DNA from: Sandaracinaceae bacterium
GTDB taxonomy: Bacteria; Myxococcota_A; Polyangia; Polyangiales; JADJQN01
Direction of reading: 5' to 3'
Assembly: GCA_016712745.1 (NCBI GenBank)
Contig: JADJQN010000003.1
Coordinates: 186,001 to 250,000, forward strand
DNA length: 64,000 nt
Below the pieces are notes generated by a model. It was given only the letters and a program-made list of their open reading frames with translations. It searched no databases and was not told where the DNA came from. The position numbers were made by a program, and so were the translations under genes. Positions 8,864 to 17,299 of the stretch are shown piece after piece (the stretch's first letter is position 1; each line of letters opens with the position of its first letter).

Positions 8864-9675
8864 GCGAGCGTGAACCTTTGCCGGGTGATTTGGAGAAGCT
8901 TCTCGACGCAGAGCGTTCGTATCCGGCTGAATCGGGCGAGCGACAGGCGCGCGTGAAGGCAGCCGTCGTGACCGCGATCGCTGTCGCAACTCCGATCGCC
9001 GCGGCCACACACATCGCGACCGGTAAGGCAGCAGCGACAGCCGCCGCGGCAAAAACGGGCCTTAGCCTCGGGGCCACGCTGTCCATTGCGGCGGCCACGT
9101 TCGTTGCGGGAGGGCTCGCCGGCGTCGCGGTGGAGCGCAATCTTGCATCGCATGCGCCGGTCGAACGTGCGCAACCTGAGACGCGGGCGACTATTGCAAC
9201 GCCGGACGTGCAGCTCGGGGACGCGGCGCAGGAGTCGCCGATCCCGGAGGAGCCGCCCGCCCAACTGATCATTCCAATTGCACCAGAGCCTGCGCAGGTG
9301 CCGCGCACAGCCCCCGCCTCACATCCTCGCGCCGAAGTGACGCACGCCCCCGAAGCGGACGAAGTGATAGCGCCGCCGCTCGAAGCGCGCGCTGCGACTT
9401 TGGCGCGTGAGCGAGAGATCATCGACGTTGCACGCGCCGCTCTCGTGCACGGGCACGCCGATGGCGCGTTGCAAGCGCTCGAACGCCATCGCGTACAGTT
9501 CCCAGCGGGCCAGCTCGCCGAGGAACGCGACGCGCTTCGTGTGCAAGCGTTGGCCCGCTTCGGTCGTGTCGAGCAGGCTCACAGTGCGGCACGTCAGTTC
9601 CACGCGAATTATCCGACCAGTTTGTTCGCGCCGGCGGTCGATGCCGCAGTCGCCCGGGCTCGTGCTATTCCTTAG
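8860..9675 (+). CDS. Probable anti-sigma membrane protein with TPR-like C-terminus
   Basis: 271 residues, overlapping the sigma gene by ATGA. A charged N-terminal segment (about 40 residues, no HxxxCxxC zinc motif) is followed by an Ala-rich hydrophobic region (roughly residues 35-90) that should cross the inner membrane. A Pro/Glu-rich linker follows, then a helical repeat region (LVHGHADGALQALERHRVQFP onward) resembling TPR or tol-pal YbgF-like repeats. Coupling to an ECF sigma suggests that the N-terminus holds the sigma factor and the periplasmic repeats sense a signal. That function is inferred from position; the repeat reading is from sequence. Confidence 0.7.
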   Translation: MSEREPLPGDLEKLLDAERSYPAESGERQARVKAAVVTAIAVATPIAAATHIATGKAAATAAAAKTGLSLGATLSIAAATFVAGGLAGVAVERNLASHAPVERAQPETRATIATPDVQLGDAAQESPIPEEPPAQLIIPIAPEPAQVPRTAPASHPRAEVTHAPEADEVIAPPLEARAATLAREREIIDVARAALVHGHADGALQALERHRVQFPAGQLAEERDALRVQALARFGRVEQAHSAARQFHANYPTSLFAPAVDAAVARARAIP

Positions 9676-9677
9676 AC

Positions 9678-10328
9678 GTGACCGATTCGCCCGTACGACG
9701 TGAGATTTGTTACCGCTGCATGCGACCCAAGGTCGTTTGTTATTGCGAGTTCATCACCGAGCTCGAGACGCGCACGCGCGTGCTTCTCTTGCAGCACCCC
9801 CGCGAACGAGACGTTGGAATCGGAACTGCACGTATCGCAAAGCTTTCACTTCCCAATTCTGAGCTGCGCGTCGGCGTCGACTTTAGCGAAGATCCGGTCG
9901 TGAAGAAGGCCGTGACCGAGAACGCCTACCTGCTATTTCCGAGCAAGACGGCAATCGATTTGCACGAAGTGAACCAGGACAAGCCCATCACACTCGTTGT
10001 CGTGGATGGAACCTGGTGGCAAGCGCGCAAGCTATGGAGGCGCAATCCGATGATTGCCGCGCTTCCCCACGTTCGCTTCACGCCGAATGCGCCCAGCAAC
10101 TACCGCATCCGTCGCGAGCCGGCCGACCACTGCGTTGCGACCATCGAGGCGTTGGCCCATGTGCTTGGAACGCTTGAGGGCGACCCCGAGCGGTTTCAGA
10201 CCATGCTCACGCCGTTCCACAAGATGGTGGAAAAGCAGCTTGAATATGCTCGAACTCAAAAAGGTACCGAGGTGAGGCACGCCGCTGCTCGGCAAAAACG
10301 GGCGCTTCTTGCATTGCGAAAAGCGTAG
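9678..10328 (+). CDS. DTW-domain tRNA-uridine aminocarboxypropyltransferase
   Basis: 216 residues from a GTG two bases after the preceding stop. An N-terminal zinc cluster (C11, C14, C21, C23 in CYRCMRPKVVCYC) is followed by the LLQHPRE motif, the core D110-GTW (written DTW in most members) and the YRIRREP segment. These define the DTW/TapT family, which adds the 3-amino-3-carboxypropyl group of S-adenosylmethionine to a uridine of tRNA (acp3U). The insertion of Gly in the DTW core is seen in many members. The enzyme is cytoplasmic. It may be read through from the sigma operon. Confidence 0.85.
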   Translation: MTDSPVRREICYRCMRPKVVCYCEFITELETRTRVLLLQHPRERDVGIGTARIAKLSLPNSELRVGVDFSEDPVVKKAVTENAYLLFPSKTAIDLHEVNQDKPITLVVVDGTWWQARKLWRRNPMIAALPHVRFTPNAPSNYRIRREPADHCVATIEALAHVLGTLEGDPERFQTMLTPFHKMVEKQLEYARTQKGTEVRHAAARQKRALLALRKA

Positions 10329-10349
10329 AGGTTCGGTAGCTTCCGCCGC

Positions 10350-10472
10350 ATGAGCTCCCCGCAAGATCCCCCCCGCCGTAAGAAGGAAAAAATGCGTCGC
10401 ACGAAGAAGCTTGCGAAGTGGCGCGAGGCGAAAGCCGCCGAAGCCGCGAAGAAGCCTGCCGCCAAGAAGTAG
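10350..10472 (+). CDS. Tiny Lys/Arg-rich protein, 40 aa
   Basis: An ATG at 10350 opens a 40-residue frame ending at TAG 10470-10472. The product begins MSSPQDPPRRKKEKMRR and ends KKPAAKK, so about half of the residues are Lys, Arg or Ala, like the tails of histone H1-like or ribosome-associated proteins. It lies 21 bp after the DTW gene on the same strand and is convergent with the carbonic anhydrase gene. No ideal ribosome-binding site is visible. It may be a real nucleic-acid-binding micro-protein or a chance frame; composition is the only support. Confidence 0.4.
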   Translation: MSSPQDPPRRKKEKMRRTKKLAKWREAKAAEAAKKPAAKK

Positions 10473-10510
10473 GTCTTCATTGACTGCGGCGACGCCGCCC
10501 GCTAGCTAGC

Positions 10511-11164
10511 TCAGGCCGCTACGTAGGACTTTGGAATGTCGAAGAAATCGACATGCCCAGTCTCGAGCGCATACTCCGCGCCAACGACGGCGAGCGTGCC
10601 AGATGCGATTCGTTCCTCGATAACGCGACTGCCGTGGCGCAGATGATTGGCGGACGCCCGAACGTTCGCGCGCGTCGCGACTTTCATCGCGTTCGGCTCA
10701 TTTCCAGCACGCGCAATCTCGAAGACCGCGGGAGCAATGCGGTCGACGATGTCGCCGATGTTTGCCGAAAGAATATTGGCGCCCTTGCCCTTGGCGAGCG
10801 CATCTAGCGTGGCGGCTACGGCGCCGCAGTTCGTGTGTCCCATGACGACAACGAGCTCGGTACCAAACGCACTGGCAGCGAATTCGATGCTTCCCACGAT
10901 CGAGGCAGCGACAACGTTGCCCGCGACACGGACGACGAACAAATCACCGAAGCCACAGTCGAAGACAAGTTCTGATGGCACGCGCGAGTCCGAACACGAA
11001 AGCACGATCGCGAAAGGGTCTTGGCCTCGTACGAGTGCGTCTCGCTGAGATCGGCTTCCCATCGCCTCGACGCTGCGAACGTTTTGCACGAAGCGGTTGT
11101 TCCCGGCCTGCAAACGCGCGAGAGCTTCTGTGTGCGAAACCTTGTTCCTTGCCTTGGTGGTCAT
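10511..11164 (-). CDS. Beta-class carbonic anhydrase
   Basis: 217 residues from the ATG at 11162-11164. A longer frame runs upstream but would overlap the DUF1275 gene, and AAAGGA precedes this ATG. Zinc ligands and catalytic pair are visible as C57-S-D59-S-R61 and H110-TN-C113-G in a classic beta-carbonic-anhydrase fold (GDLFVVRVAGN, VVVMGHTNCGAV). It interconverts CO2 and bicarbonate in the cytoplasm. The start overlaps the stop of the upstream DUF1275 membrane-protein gene (ATGA on the minus strand), so the two are co-translated. The divergent NhaR-type regulator may control both. Confidence 0.93.
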   Translation of the reverse strand: MTTKARNKVSHTEALARLQAGNNRFVQNVRSVEAMGSRSQRDALVRGQDPFAIVLSCSDSRVPSELVFDCGFGDLFVVRVAGNVVAASIVGSIEFAASAFGTELVVVMGHTNCGAVAATLDALAKGKGANILSANIGDIVDRIAPAVFEIARAGNEPNAMKVATRANVRASANHLRHGSRVIEERIASGTLAVVGAEYALETGHVDFFDIPKSYVAA

Positions 11165-12009
11165 GACTGTGATCCTTTCTGAACGAGATCCATCGACTGC
11201 ATCGGTTGGTGCGTGGTTTTGCCGAAGATGCTCAGCGGGAAAGACACAAAGCTTCGCAAAGTTCCTACGAGAACGAACAACGCGGGCATCATGAATGCGA
11301 GGTAGCCGATGGTGTGCATCAACGGAACCATCAACGCGGCGCCCACGACGAACGCTAAAATCTTTCCGCCGCGTAGACCCGCAAGACGCAGCGCGAGCTT
11401 TCGCTCTTCGCCGCGTGCGTACCAGGCGGTCGCAAGGTGCACGGCGAGATCCGTCGCTGGCCCAGTCATATGTGTGATTCGAACCGCGTATGCCGTACTG
11501 CTCGCCACACTTGCGTTCATGAGTCCCATGGCCCCCGCCAGCACGTAGAGCAATGCGAAGTCGGTCGGCTTTTCGGCGTGGCCCCCCACGGGACCGAACA
11601 CGCCCCAATAGCCCGCAAGTGCTGCAACACAAAGTGTGGCGACTACCATCAGGAGAGGAATGCCGGGACGCGGACGCTCACCTCGGAACGCTCGGGCCTG
11701 AATCGCGGCGACCGATAGCATCGCCCCAACGACGAATGCAACGAGCACCGCAACGTACTCGAGCATGAGCACCCATGCCGATGCGTCGAGACCGATTCGC
11801 GTCACGTTGCCGGTCACGTGCGCAACAAACCGTTCGCACGCAATGAACGCTCCCGCATTGACCGCGCCCGCGCCCATGGTGAGAAGCATGAAGCTTGTCG
11901 CATGACGAACGGAAAGAACGGCGTCCGCAGAGTGACGCAGCGGCGAGGTCGCGGTTCGGACGGGCTCCTTGGTCGCAGACGGCTCGATCGTTTGAATATG
12001 CCCGGTCAT
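11161..12009 (-). CDS. DUF1275 (YoaK-type) membrane protein
   Basis: 282 residues with about six to seven hydrophobic helices. The family signature is clear: a first helix with GAGAVNAGAFIACERFVAHVTGN and a later TAYAVRITHMTGPATDLAV repeat. DUF1275 proteins are inner-membrane proteins of unknown transport function. Here the gene is translationally coupled to a beta-carbonic anhydrase (four-base overlap) and divergent from an NhaR-type regulator. This context suggests a substrate or ion connected with bicarbonate, CO2 or pH, which is inference. The ~40-residue hydrophilic N-terminus is longer than the minimal family. Confidence 0.85.
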   Translation of the reverse strand: MTGHIQTIEPSATKEPVRTATSPLRHSADAVLSVRHATSFMLLTMGAGAVNAGAFIACERFVAHVTGNVTRIGLDASAWVLMLEYVAVLVAFVVGAMLSVAAIQARAFRGERPRPGIPLLMVVATLCVAALAGYWGVFGPVGGHAEKPTDFALLYVLAGAMGLMNASVASSTAYAVRITHMTGPATDLAVHLATAWYARGEERKLALRLAGLRGGKILAFVVGAALMVPLMHTIGYLAFMMPALFVLVGTLRSFVSFPLSIFGKTTHQPMQSMDLVQKGSQS

Positions 12010-12135
12010 TGTCGACGTTCTCCGTGTGATACGCCGGCTCAGTGCCGACCTCTTGTATCTAAGCCCGGAGCCTTACGTAGACAATTTGATAATATTTACA
12101 TGACACGTAGGTATTAACTACATAACGTTGCCGGC
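12010..12135. promoter_or_regulatory. Divergent NhaR / DUF1275 control region
   Basis: This 126-bp gap separates the two divergent genes and is visibly more AT-rich than its surroundings. It contains two TACGTAG/CACGTAGG half-sites around 12073 and 12106, flanking TTGATAATATTTACA. LysR-family regulators bind such spaced imperfect dyads in divergent promoters, so this is the expected NhaR operator with both promoters. The precise -35/-10 assignments are not resolved. Confidence 0.5.
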
Positions 12136-13059
12136 ATGGAATGGATCAACTATCACCATCTGCTCTACTTCTGGGTCGTCGCGCGCGAAGGCGGGCTTCT
12201 TGCCGCCGGGAAGGTTCTGCGCCTCTCGCATCCGACGTTGAGCGCGCAGATTCATCAACTCGAAGATCGGCTCGGGGAAAAGCTTTTCTCCAAGGTGGGC
12301 CGTAAGCTCGAACTCACCGAAACGGGCCGAGTCGTATTTCGTTACGCGGACGAGATCTTTAAGTTGGGTAGCGAGTTACTCGATGCCGTGAAAGGACAAG
12401 CGACTGGCCGACCATTGCGTCTCGCGGTCGGGGTGGTTGATGTACTACCCAAGCTTGTCGTGCGCCGTATCCTTCACCCGGCGCTCGGGCTCCCCGAGAA
12501 AGTGCACCTGGTCTGCTACGAAGACTCGTATGACAAGTTGCTGTCGGATTTGGCGCTGCATGCGCTCGATATCGTCATCGCCGATGCGCCGGTGCCGCCT
12601 GGCAGCAGCGTGCGCGCTTTCAGCCACTTGCTCGGAGAGTCGAGCGTGAGCTTCTTCGGTACGAAAGAGCTGGCCAAAAAGTACAAGCGCGGTTTCCCTA
12701 ATTCATTGCAGGGAGCCCCCATGCTACTGCCACTTGAAACCACAACGCTGCGCCGAGCGCTCAATCAGTGGCTGGACCGTCACGGAATTAAACCTAGCGT
12801 GGTTGCCGAGTTCGAGGACAGCGCTCTGCTGAAGGTCTTTGGCGCTGACGGTGAGGGGATCTTCGCTGGGTCCACTGTGGTGGAGCGGGAAGTGATGTCT
12901 CAGTACGGCGTGGAGCTGATCGGGCGTGTCGCTGAAGTGCGCGAGCGCTTCTATGCGATCTCAGTTGAACGTCGGTTGAAACATCCAGCCGTTGTCGCCG
13001 TCTCGGACTCCGCGCGTCAGAACGTCTTCGCTCGAATGCCGCCCGCCCATCGCACCTAG
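12136..13059 (+). CDS. nhaR: NhaR-type LysR-family transcriptional activator
   Basis: 307 residues. It starts MEWINYHHLLYFWVVAREG, the hallmark opening of NhaR, followed by a LysR helix-turn-helix (LSHPTLSAQIHQLEDRLGEKLF, residues about 30-55). The effector half carries the NhaR pattern LRLAVGVVDVLPK, LVCYEDSYDKLL and DIVIADAPVP. In enterobacteria NhaR senses Na+ and activates the nhaA antiporter gene. Here no antiporter is present; the divergent neighbours are a DUF1275 protein and a carbonic anhydrase, so the regulon appears to differ. Its 3' end overlaps the convergent GMC gene by four bases. Confidence 0.9.
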   Translation: MEWINYHHLLYFWVVAREGGLLAAGKVLRLSHPTLSAQIHQLEDRLGEKLFSKVGRKLELTETGRVVFRYADEIFKLGSELLDAVKGQATGRPLRLAVGVVDVLPKLVVRRILHPALGLPEKVHLVCYEDSYDKLLSDLALHALDIVIADAPVPPGSSVRAFSHLLGESSVSFFGTKELAKKYKRGFPNSLQGAPMLLPLETTTLRRALNQWLDRHGIKPSVVAEFEDSALLKVFGADGEGIFAGSTVVEREVMSQYGVELIGRVAEVRERFYAISVERRLKHPAVVAVSDSARQNVFARMPPAHRT

Positions 13060-14558
13060 ACCATGCGCTCAGCGAAGTAGCGCGCCAGGGCCATAATCGT
13101 GTGTTGAGGGTTCACCCCCAACGTCGAAGGAAGTGCTGACGCGTCTGCGATAAAGAGGTTCTCGTGCTCATAGACCCGGCCACGATCGTCGCACACAGAA
13201 ATGCGCGGGTCTTTGCCCATGACGGCACCGCCAAAGAGGTGGGAGAGAAGCGCGACGTAGCGGCGCGGATCGAGCGGCGCGTTCTCCAAGAGGTTCACCT
13301 CGTCCGGGCGAATCGAGAATGGAAAGCCGTGGATGCCAGTGATGATCTCGCGTGCGCCGGCGGCGAAATGGGTTTTTGCGACGAGTACCAGGCCAGCTCG
13401 CAGTCGCTCCATGTCAGCGCGGTTGAGCTCATAGTGAACGACGGGCTTATTCGTCCAGCCGTTGGTCACAGTACCGGTCGTCTCGGCACGAACTGCGACC
13501 ACCCACATCGCCAGATGTCGCATCTGCTGCAAGCGCTCCATCAGAACGGAGCCCGCGCCTGCGATGCGGCTGGCGATTAGCTCGGGAGGTATGGCTAGCG
13601 TCTCGAGCTTAATGCCTGGCTCCACGCGATACGCCGTCGAAGCCCAGCCTTGAGTGGCGCCGATGTTCTGATCGACGAACTCGTTGAACACACCGAAGAG
13701 GCCCGTACCGGGATGCGCACGGAAGAACTTGCCCACCGCAGGTGTACGTACGCCCGAGCGCAAGAGCAGAGCTGGCGAATGGGTTGCCGAGGCCGCAACG
13801 ATCACGCCTTTCTTCGCGCGCACGAAGAAGCGCGAGCCCTTCTTATGCGATTGCGGATGCTCGAAGCGACCGCGCACGCCGATAGCCTTTTTGCCTTCGA
13901 AGGCAATTGTCTCGACGGGTGCGCACGAGACAATCGTTCCGCCTCGCGTCATCACTTCCGGGATGTAGTTGACGTTGGTGCTTTGCTTGCGCTTGGCCTT
14001 GCAGCCCTGCAAGCATTGGCCACTTCCCACGCAGTCGTGAATGTAGCGCGTCATAAAATGTGAGTCGTAGCCGACTCGCTCGGCGCCGAGCATCGCAAGT
14101 TTGTTGGAGTTGCCGCGCGCCACCTCGGGGACCACCGCCGCGTGGAGCTCACCTTCGATTTCGGTCTGAATGCGATCAAGCTCGCGCGACATTTCCGGGC
14201 CGCCGACGCCAAAGTCTCGCTGCCACATATCGAAGATATCTTCGGGCGTGCGAACTCGGATGGCCGAGTTAATGACGGTAGAGCCGCCAACCACTCGTCC
14301 CTGGGCCACCGGCCACATGGCGCGACCGCGCGTGATCAACGCACCCCAACTATCGAATAGATCGCGCATCGCTCCGTACGTCGATGATGGGTAGTCGTCC
14401 GGATCACGCCAGGGGCCTGCCTCTACGACTGCGACGTTCATGCCTGCGCGCGCAAGAGTCACTGCGGCGGTCGCACCACCCGCACCGCTGCCCACGACTA
14501 CGTAGTCGACATCGAGCTCGAAGGACGCCGAATCCTCGCGGTACGCAACGTGAGTCAT
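13056..14558 (-). CDS. GMC-family FAD-dependent oxidoreductase
   Basis: 500 residues. The FAD-binding Rossmann motif GSGAGG is at residues 23-28, with VVEAGP about 20 residues later. GRVVGGSTVIN is the GMC flavin-contact segment, and a Cys-rich stretch CVGSGQCLQGCK follows at about residue 180. The C-terminal catalytic region ends GVNPQHTIMALARY. The combination matches the GMC subgroup of cholesterol-oxidase/long-chain alcohol oxidase-like dehydrogenases. Substrate is unknown. The start overlaps the stop of the upstream small gene by four bases, indicating a coupled two-gene unit. Confidence 0.88.
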   Translation of the reverse strand: MTHVAYREDSASFELDVDYVVVGSGAGGATAAVTLARAGMNVAVVEAGPWRDPDDYPSSTYGAMRDLFDSWGALITRGRAMWPVAQGRVVGGSTVINSAIRVRTPEDIFDMWQRDFGVGGPEMSRELDRIQTEIEGELHAAVVPEVARGNSNKLAMLGAERVGYDSHFMTRYIHDCVGSGQCLQGCKAKRKQSTNVNYIPEVMTRGGTIVSCAPVETIAFEGKKAIGVRGRFEHPQSHKKGSRFFVRAKKGVIVAASATHSPALLLRSGVRTPAVGKFFRAHPGTGLFGVFNEFVDQNIGATQGWASTAYRVEPGIKLETLAIPPELIASRIAGAGSVLMERLQQMRHLAMWVVAVRAETTGTVTNGWTNKPVVHYELNRADMERLRAGLVLVAKTHFAAGAREIITGIHGFPFSIRPDEVNLLENAPLDPRRYVALLSHLFGGAVMGKDPRISVCDDRGRVYEHENLFIADASALPSTLGVNPQHTIMALARYFAERMV

Positions 14559-14960
14559 TCAGTGCGCCACGTTCCCGGGTCAGGCGGGTAGGCAGGCAAT
14601 GCAAAGTTCTTTCGCATCGTCGGATGCGCTGCCCAGCACAATCCGGCCACCATCTTGACGAGGAACACCGCTTGCCGGACGAGATAGATCGGATGGCTGG
14701 AAATTTTTCGCGGCGTAGCGATCGAGGGTCTTGGCCGGCAATAGAAACGACGGCAACGGAATACCGATCGTGATGAGTGGAAAGAACATAAAAACAAATG
14801 CGCCAAGGCGAACGCCCACACGCAAAGAGAAAGGCGCGTCGCGCATGAAGCGAACAAGGAACTCGTCGACTCCCGTGTCGACAATGCCGGGCCAGTCTCG
14901 CGATCGCGGAAAGAGCGCAGACATAGCGTGCCGAATCACAACTCTCACGCGTCGCAGCAT
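14555..14960 (-). pseudogene. GMC-partner small protein, frameshifted at an A-run
   Basis: Two overlapping minus-strand frames together make one protein. The upstream frame (start ATG 14960, or 14924 giving MSALFPRSRDW) encodes VDTGVDEFLVRFM, then a hydrophobic segment, up to YAAKNF. The downstream frame supplies HPIYLVRQAVFLVKMVAGLCWA and ends in WRTE, overlapping the GMC start by four bases as expected of a coupled gene. The frames join at five consecutive A residues (T5 at 14704-14708 on the plus strand); removal of one A fuses them into about 134 residues. The protein looks like the small membrane-associated companion often found before GMC oxidoreductases. A sequencing error is as likely as a real mutation. 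Confidence 0.6.
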
Positions 14961-15003
14961 ACACTTGTTGGAGATTCTTCTCTAACAAAGTCGAGGACGC
15001 GCG

Positions 15004-17250
15004 TCAGTTCGCAGTACACGACCACACGGTTGCGAAACGCACCCCGTCAAGGCCCGCTTCATATACGCGTTGACAGCCGCGCGGAACCGATTCCTGGTAG
15101 CGGTACAAATTCGTCATCACGTAGTCGGCGGGCAGATTCGAGTGCTGCGCTACCTCGATGAGATCATCGCGCAAACGTGGACGCACGCCTTCGCTGTTGG
15201 TATCGATGCGCACACGCGCACCGCGGCGCGCGTGCTCGTTGATCCATGCCCCAGCATGCCCGATGCCTTCCGCCCACCACGCAAGCTCGCCGGTCTGCTT
15301 ACGGAAAACTTCCGAGACGCCGCCAGTTATCTCACTGTAGTAGTCGAGCGGGTATGGTTCGACGCGTTTGAGCGACGCAAACGTGTAGATGCATAGCGCC
15401 GCACATGGAAGCGCCGCCAACGTGTGTTTCCACATGGGGCGCATCGCCGAAACCTTCGCTCCGATAAAAGCGCAGGCAGCATCTGCCCCCCAGGCCGCGA
15501 AGATGCTCACGCCAATCCACGCTGGGCACACATAACGCGCGAGGTCTTGCCGTCCGTGCAAGATGCTGTGCAGGAAGGGCGCAAGGAACGCGACTAACAT
15601 CAAGAGCGCGGCGCGCCGATTGCGTACGAAGCCGACGACGATGCCTCCCGCCGCTGCAATCAACAAAGCGACGGGCGTTGTGAGCGTGAACATCACTGCG
15701 TAGAAGGACGCTGGCAAGCCGTTGTAGAAGACTCCTAAGTAGTGGCCGCTGCAGATGCGATCCCAATGACTGCTGGTCTCCGCCCAATGTGCTTTGCCGT
15801 CCTCATGCAGCCATGGCCAGAGCGCGAAGACCAGAACGCAGCCCACAACGACGCCGACGATCGTCGACCAGGGCACGCTCAACCAAGCGGTCCAACGAAC
15901 GCGCGAGGTGGCCAGCCACCATGCGACGAGAATGACAGGCGCAAACCAAATGAAGGTAAAGCGCGAAAACGTTCCCAAGACGGGCAAGAGCCCGATCAGA
16001 AATGCGTACATCGACGCACGACTACGCGAATGACCCGCACCGAAGCGCATCCATGTGCACACAGCCAAGAGCGTGGCTGACCAGAAGAAGAGCTGGATGG
16101 TTTCATGGCCCACGATGCGCGCGTGCGCTGCAACGTGAGGCATGAAGCTAAGGGTGAGAGCGCTTGTAAGTGCGACGCGCCGAGACTCGAAGGTGCGCAC
16201 CGTGGCGTAGACGAAGACGACGGTCCACGCCGACAGGATGAAACCAATCGCGCGCGCACCGTCGAGACCGGAAAAAAACGCGCCTAGCGAATAGATCCAT
16301 TTCGCGATCGGCGGATGCTCATGGTTCCAGCGATAGGCTTCGGCGGTGAAGTCGCCCAATAACGCGTTGCGAATGTAATGCTCTGCGGCGTTGGAGTACC
16401 ACAGCTCGTCCCAACCGAGATCTTGCCATCGTTGAGCAACGACGCGATCAAGCAAAGTCGTAGCGAAGCAGGCCACCGCAAACGCAGACTCTGCGAAGAT
16501 GTTGCGCGTATGCGTCACGTCATTGCTGCGCGCGATGTTACGCGCGACCCATAGACACGCGCACGCTGCGCTCAGGGCGAGGAAGGCCCAGAGCGCTTTG
16601 CTGGTCGAACGCGATGTGGGTGCTCCATCCGCCAGATAGGCATCGGCGGCGCGCTGCGTTGTGAAGAAGCGCTCTCGTTCAAGCGGCGTGGGACCGGCCA
16701 TCCACTGTCCCCGGCGATCCTGGGCGAAGATTCGCAGATAGCCGTTTTCGTTCTCGTTCGAGAAGGCGACGACAAATGGATGAACTCCGCGCGCGAGATC
16801 GAGCTCAACGGTTCGGGTAGTTCGTGTCGCCGCGCTCAGCGTTGCGATCAGCCGCCCGTCGATCGCTACCGAGCTCGGCGCGTTGGCATCCAGACGCAGC
16901 TCAAGACGCATGGGGCGCGCGACGACGAAGAAGCTGCGCCATGCCGTGCAGCCCGATGCACTCGGCGAATTGACGCGAAAGGGTTCGCTGTCGATTCCCA
17001 CTCGCCGTCCTTCAATGACGCTTGCCGCGGAATCGCAGCGTTCTGCTCTGCTGTCCACCGTGCGCACAAATCCGGCGCCCGAAGGTCCACTCGCGCTATT
17101 GGCGAAAAGTGCTGCGCACACGAGCACCATTATCGACGCCGCAACACGCAGAACGAGCGCGCTGCGTGCTGGCTGCAAGATCACGGCAGTTTCGAATTGA
17201 GCGCGCATGTCGTTTGTTCGCGGCACGTAAGCGTACGGGCCGGCGAGCAT
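15004..17250 (-). CDS. GT39-type membrane glycosyltransferase
   Basis: 748 residues; ATG 17208 (MRAQFETAV) is an alternative start without better support. One N-terminal membrane helix is followed by a periplasmic beta domain of about 150 residues (PA14-like in pattern, with SVAIDGRLIATLS). The GT39/ArnT/PMT-like core comes next: the acidic loop DLGWDELWYSNAAEHY after the first core helix, then NHEHPPIAKW and about ten more hydrophobic helices. These enzymes transfer sugar or mannose from a polyprenyl phosphate to a lipid or protein on the periplasmic side. The extra N-terminal sensory or binding domain is unusual. No pathway neighbours are present. Confidence 0.8.
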   Translation of the reverse strand: MLAGPYAYVPRTNDMRAQFETAVILQPARSALVLRVAASIMVLVCAALFANSASGPSGAGFVRTVDSRAERCDSAASVIEGRRVGIDSEPFRVNSPSASGCTAWRSFFVVARPMRLELRLDANAPSSVAIDGRLIATLSAATRTTRTVELDLARGVHPFVVAFSNENENGYLRIFAQDRRGQWMAGPTPLERERFFTTQRAADAYLADGAPTSRSTSKALWAFLALSAACACLWVARNIARSNDVTHTRNIFAESAFAVACFATTLLDRVVAQRWQDLGWDELWYSNAAEHYIRNALLGDFTAEAYRWNHEHPPIAKWIYSLGAFFSGLDGARAIGFILSAWTVVFVYATVRTFESRRVALTSALTLSFMPHVAAHARIVGHETIQLFFWSATLLAVCTWMRFGAGHSRSRASMYAFLIGLLPVLGTFSRFTFIWFAPVILVAWWLATSRVRWTAWLSVPWSTIVGVVVGCVLVFALWPWLHEDGKAHWAETSSHWDRICSGHYLGVFYNGLPASFYAVMFTLTTPVALLIAAAGGIVVGFVRNRRAALLMLVAFLAPFLHSILHGRQDLARYVCPAWIGVSIFAAWGADAACAFIGAKVSAMRPMWKHTLAALPCAALCIYTFASLKRVEPYPLDYYSEITGGVSEVFRKQTGELAWWAEGIGHAGAWINEHARRGARVRIDTNSEGVRPRLRDDLIEVAQHSNLPADYVMTNLYRYQESVPRGCQRVYEAGLDGVRFATVWSCTAN

Positions 17251-17299
17251 AGCCGATGTCGCTCAATTTCACAGCGGAGCTAGCCCGCGCCCTGACCGG

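Noticed and set aside
10511..11632. 373-residue protein ending as carbonic anhydrase
   Set aside because: The upstream part is antisense-frame noise within the DUF1275 gene; the ATG at 11164 has a ribosome-binding site.
14555..14960. Programmed ribosomal frameshift
   Set aside because: The A5 run lacks a proper slippery heptamer for the required +1 shift and no downstream stimulator was seen; indel is simpler.
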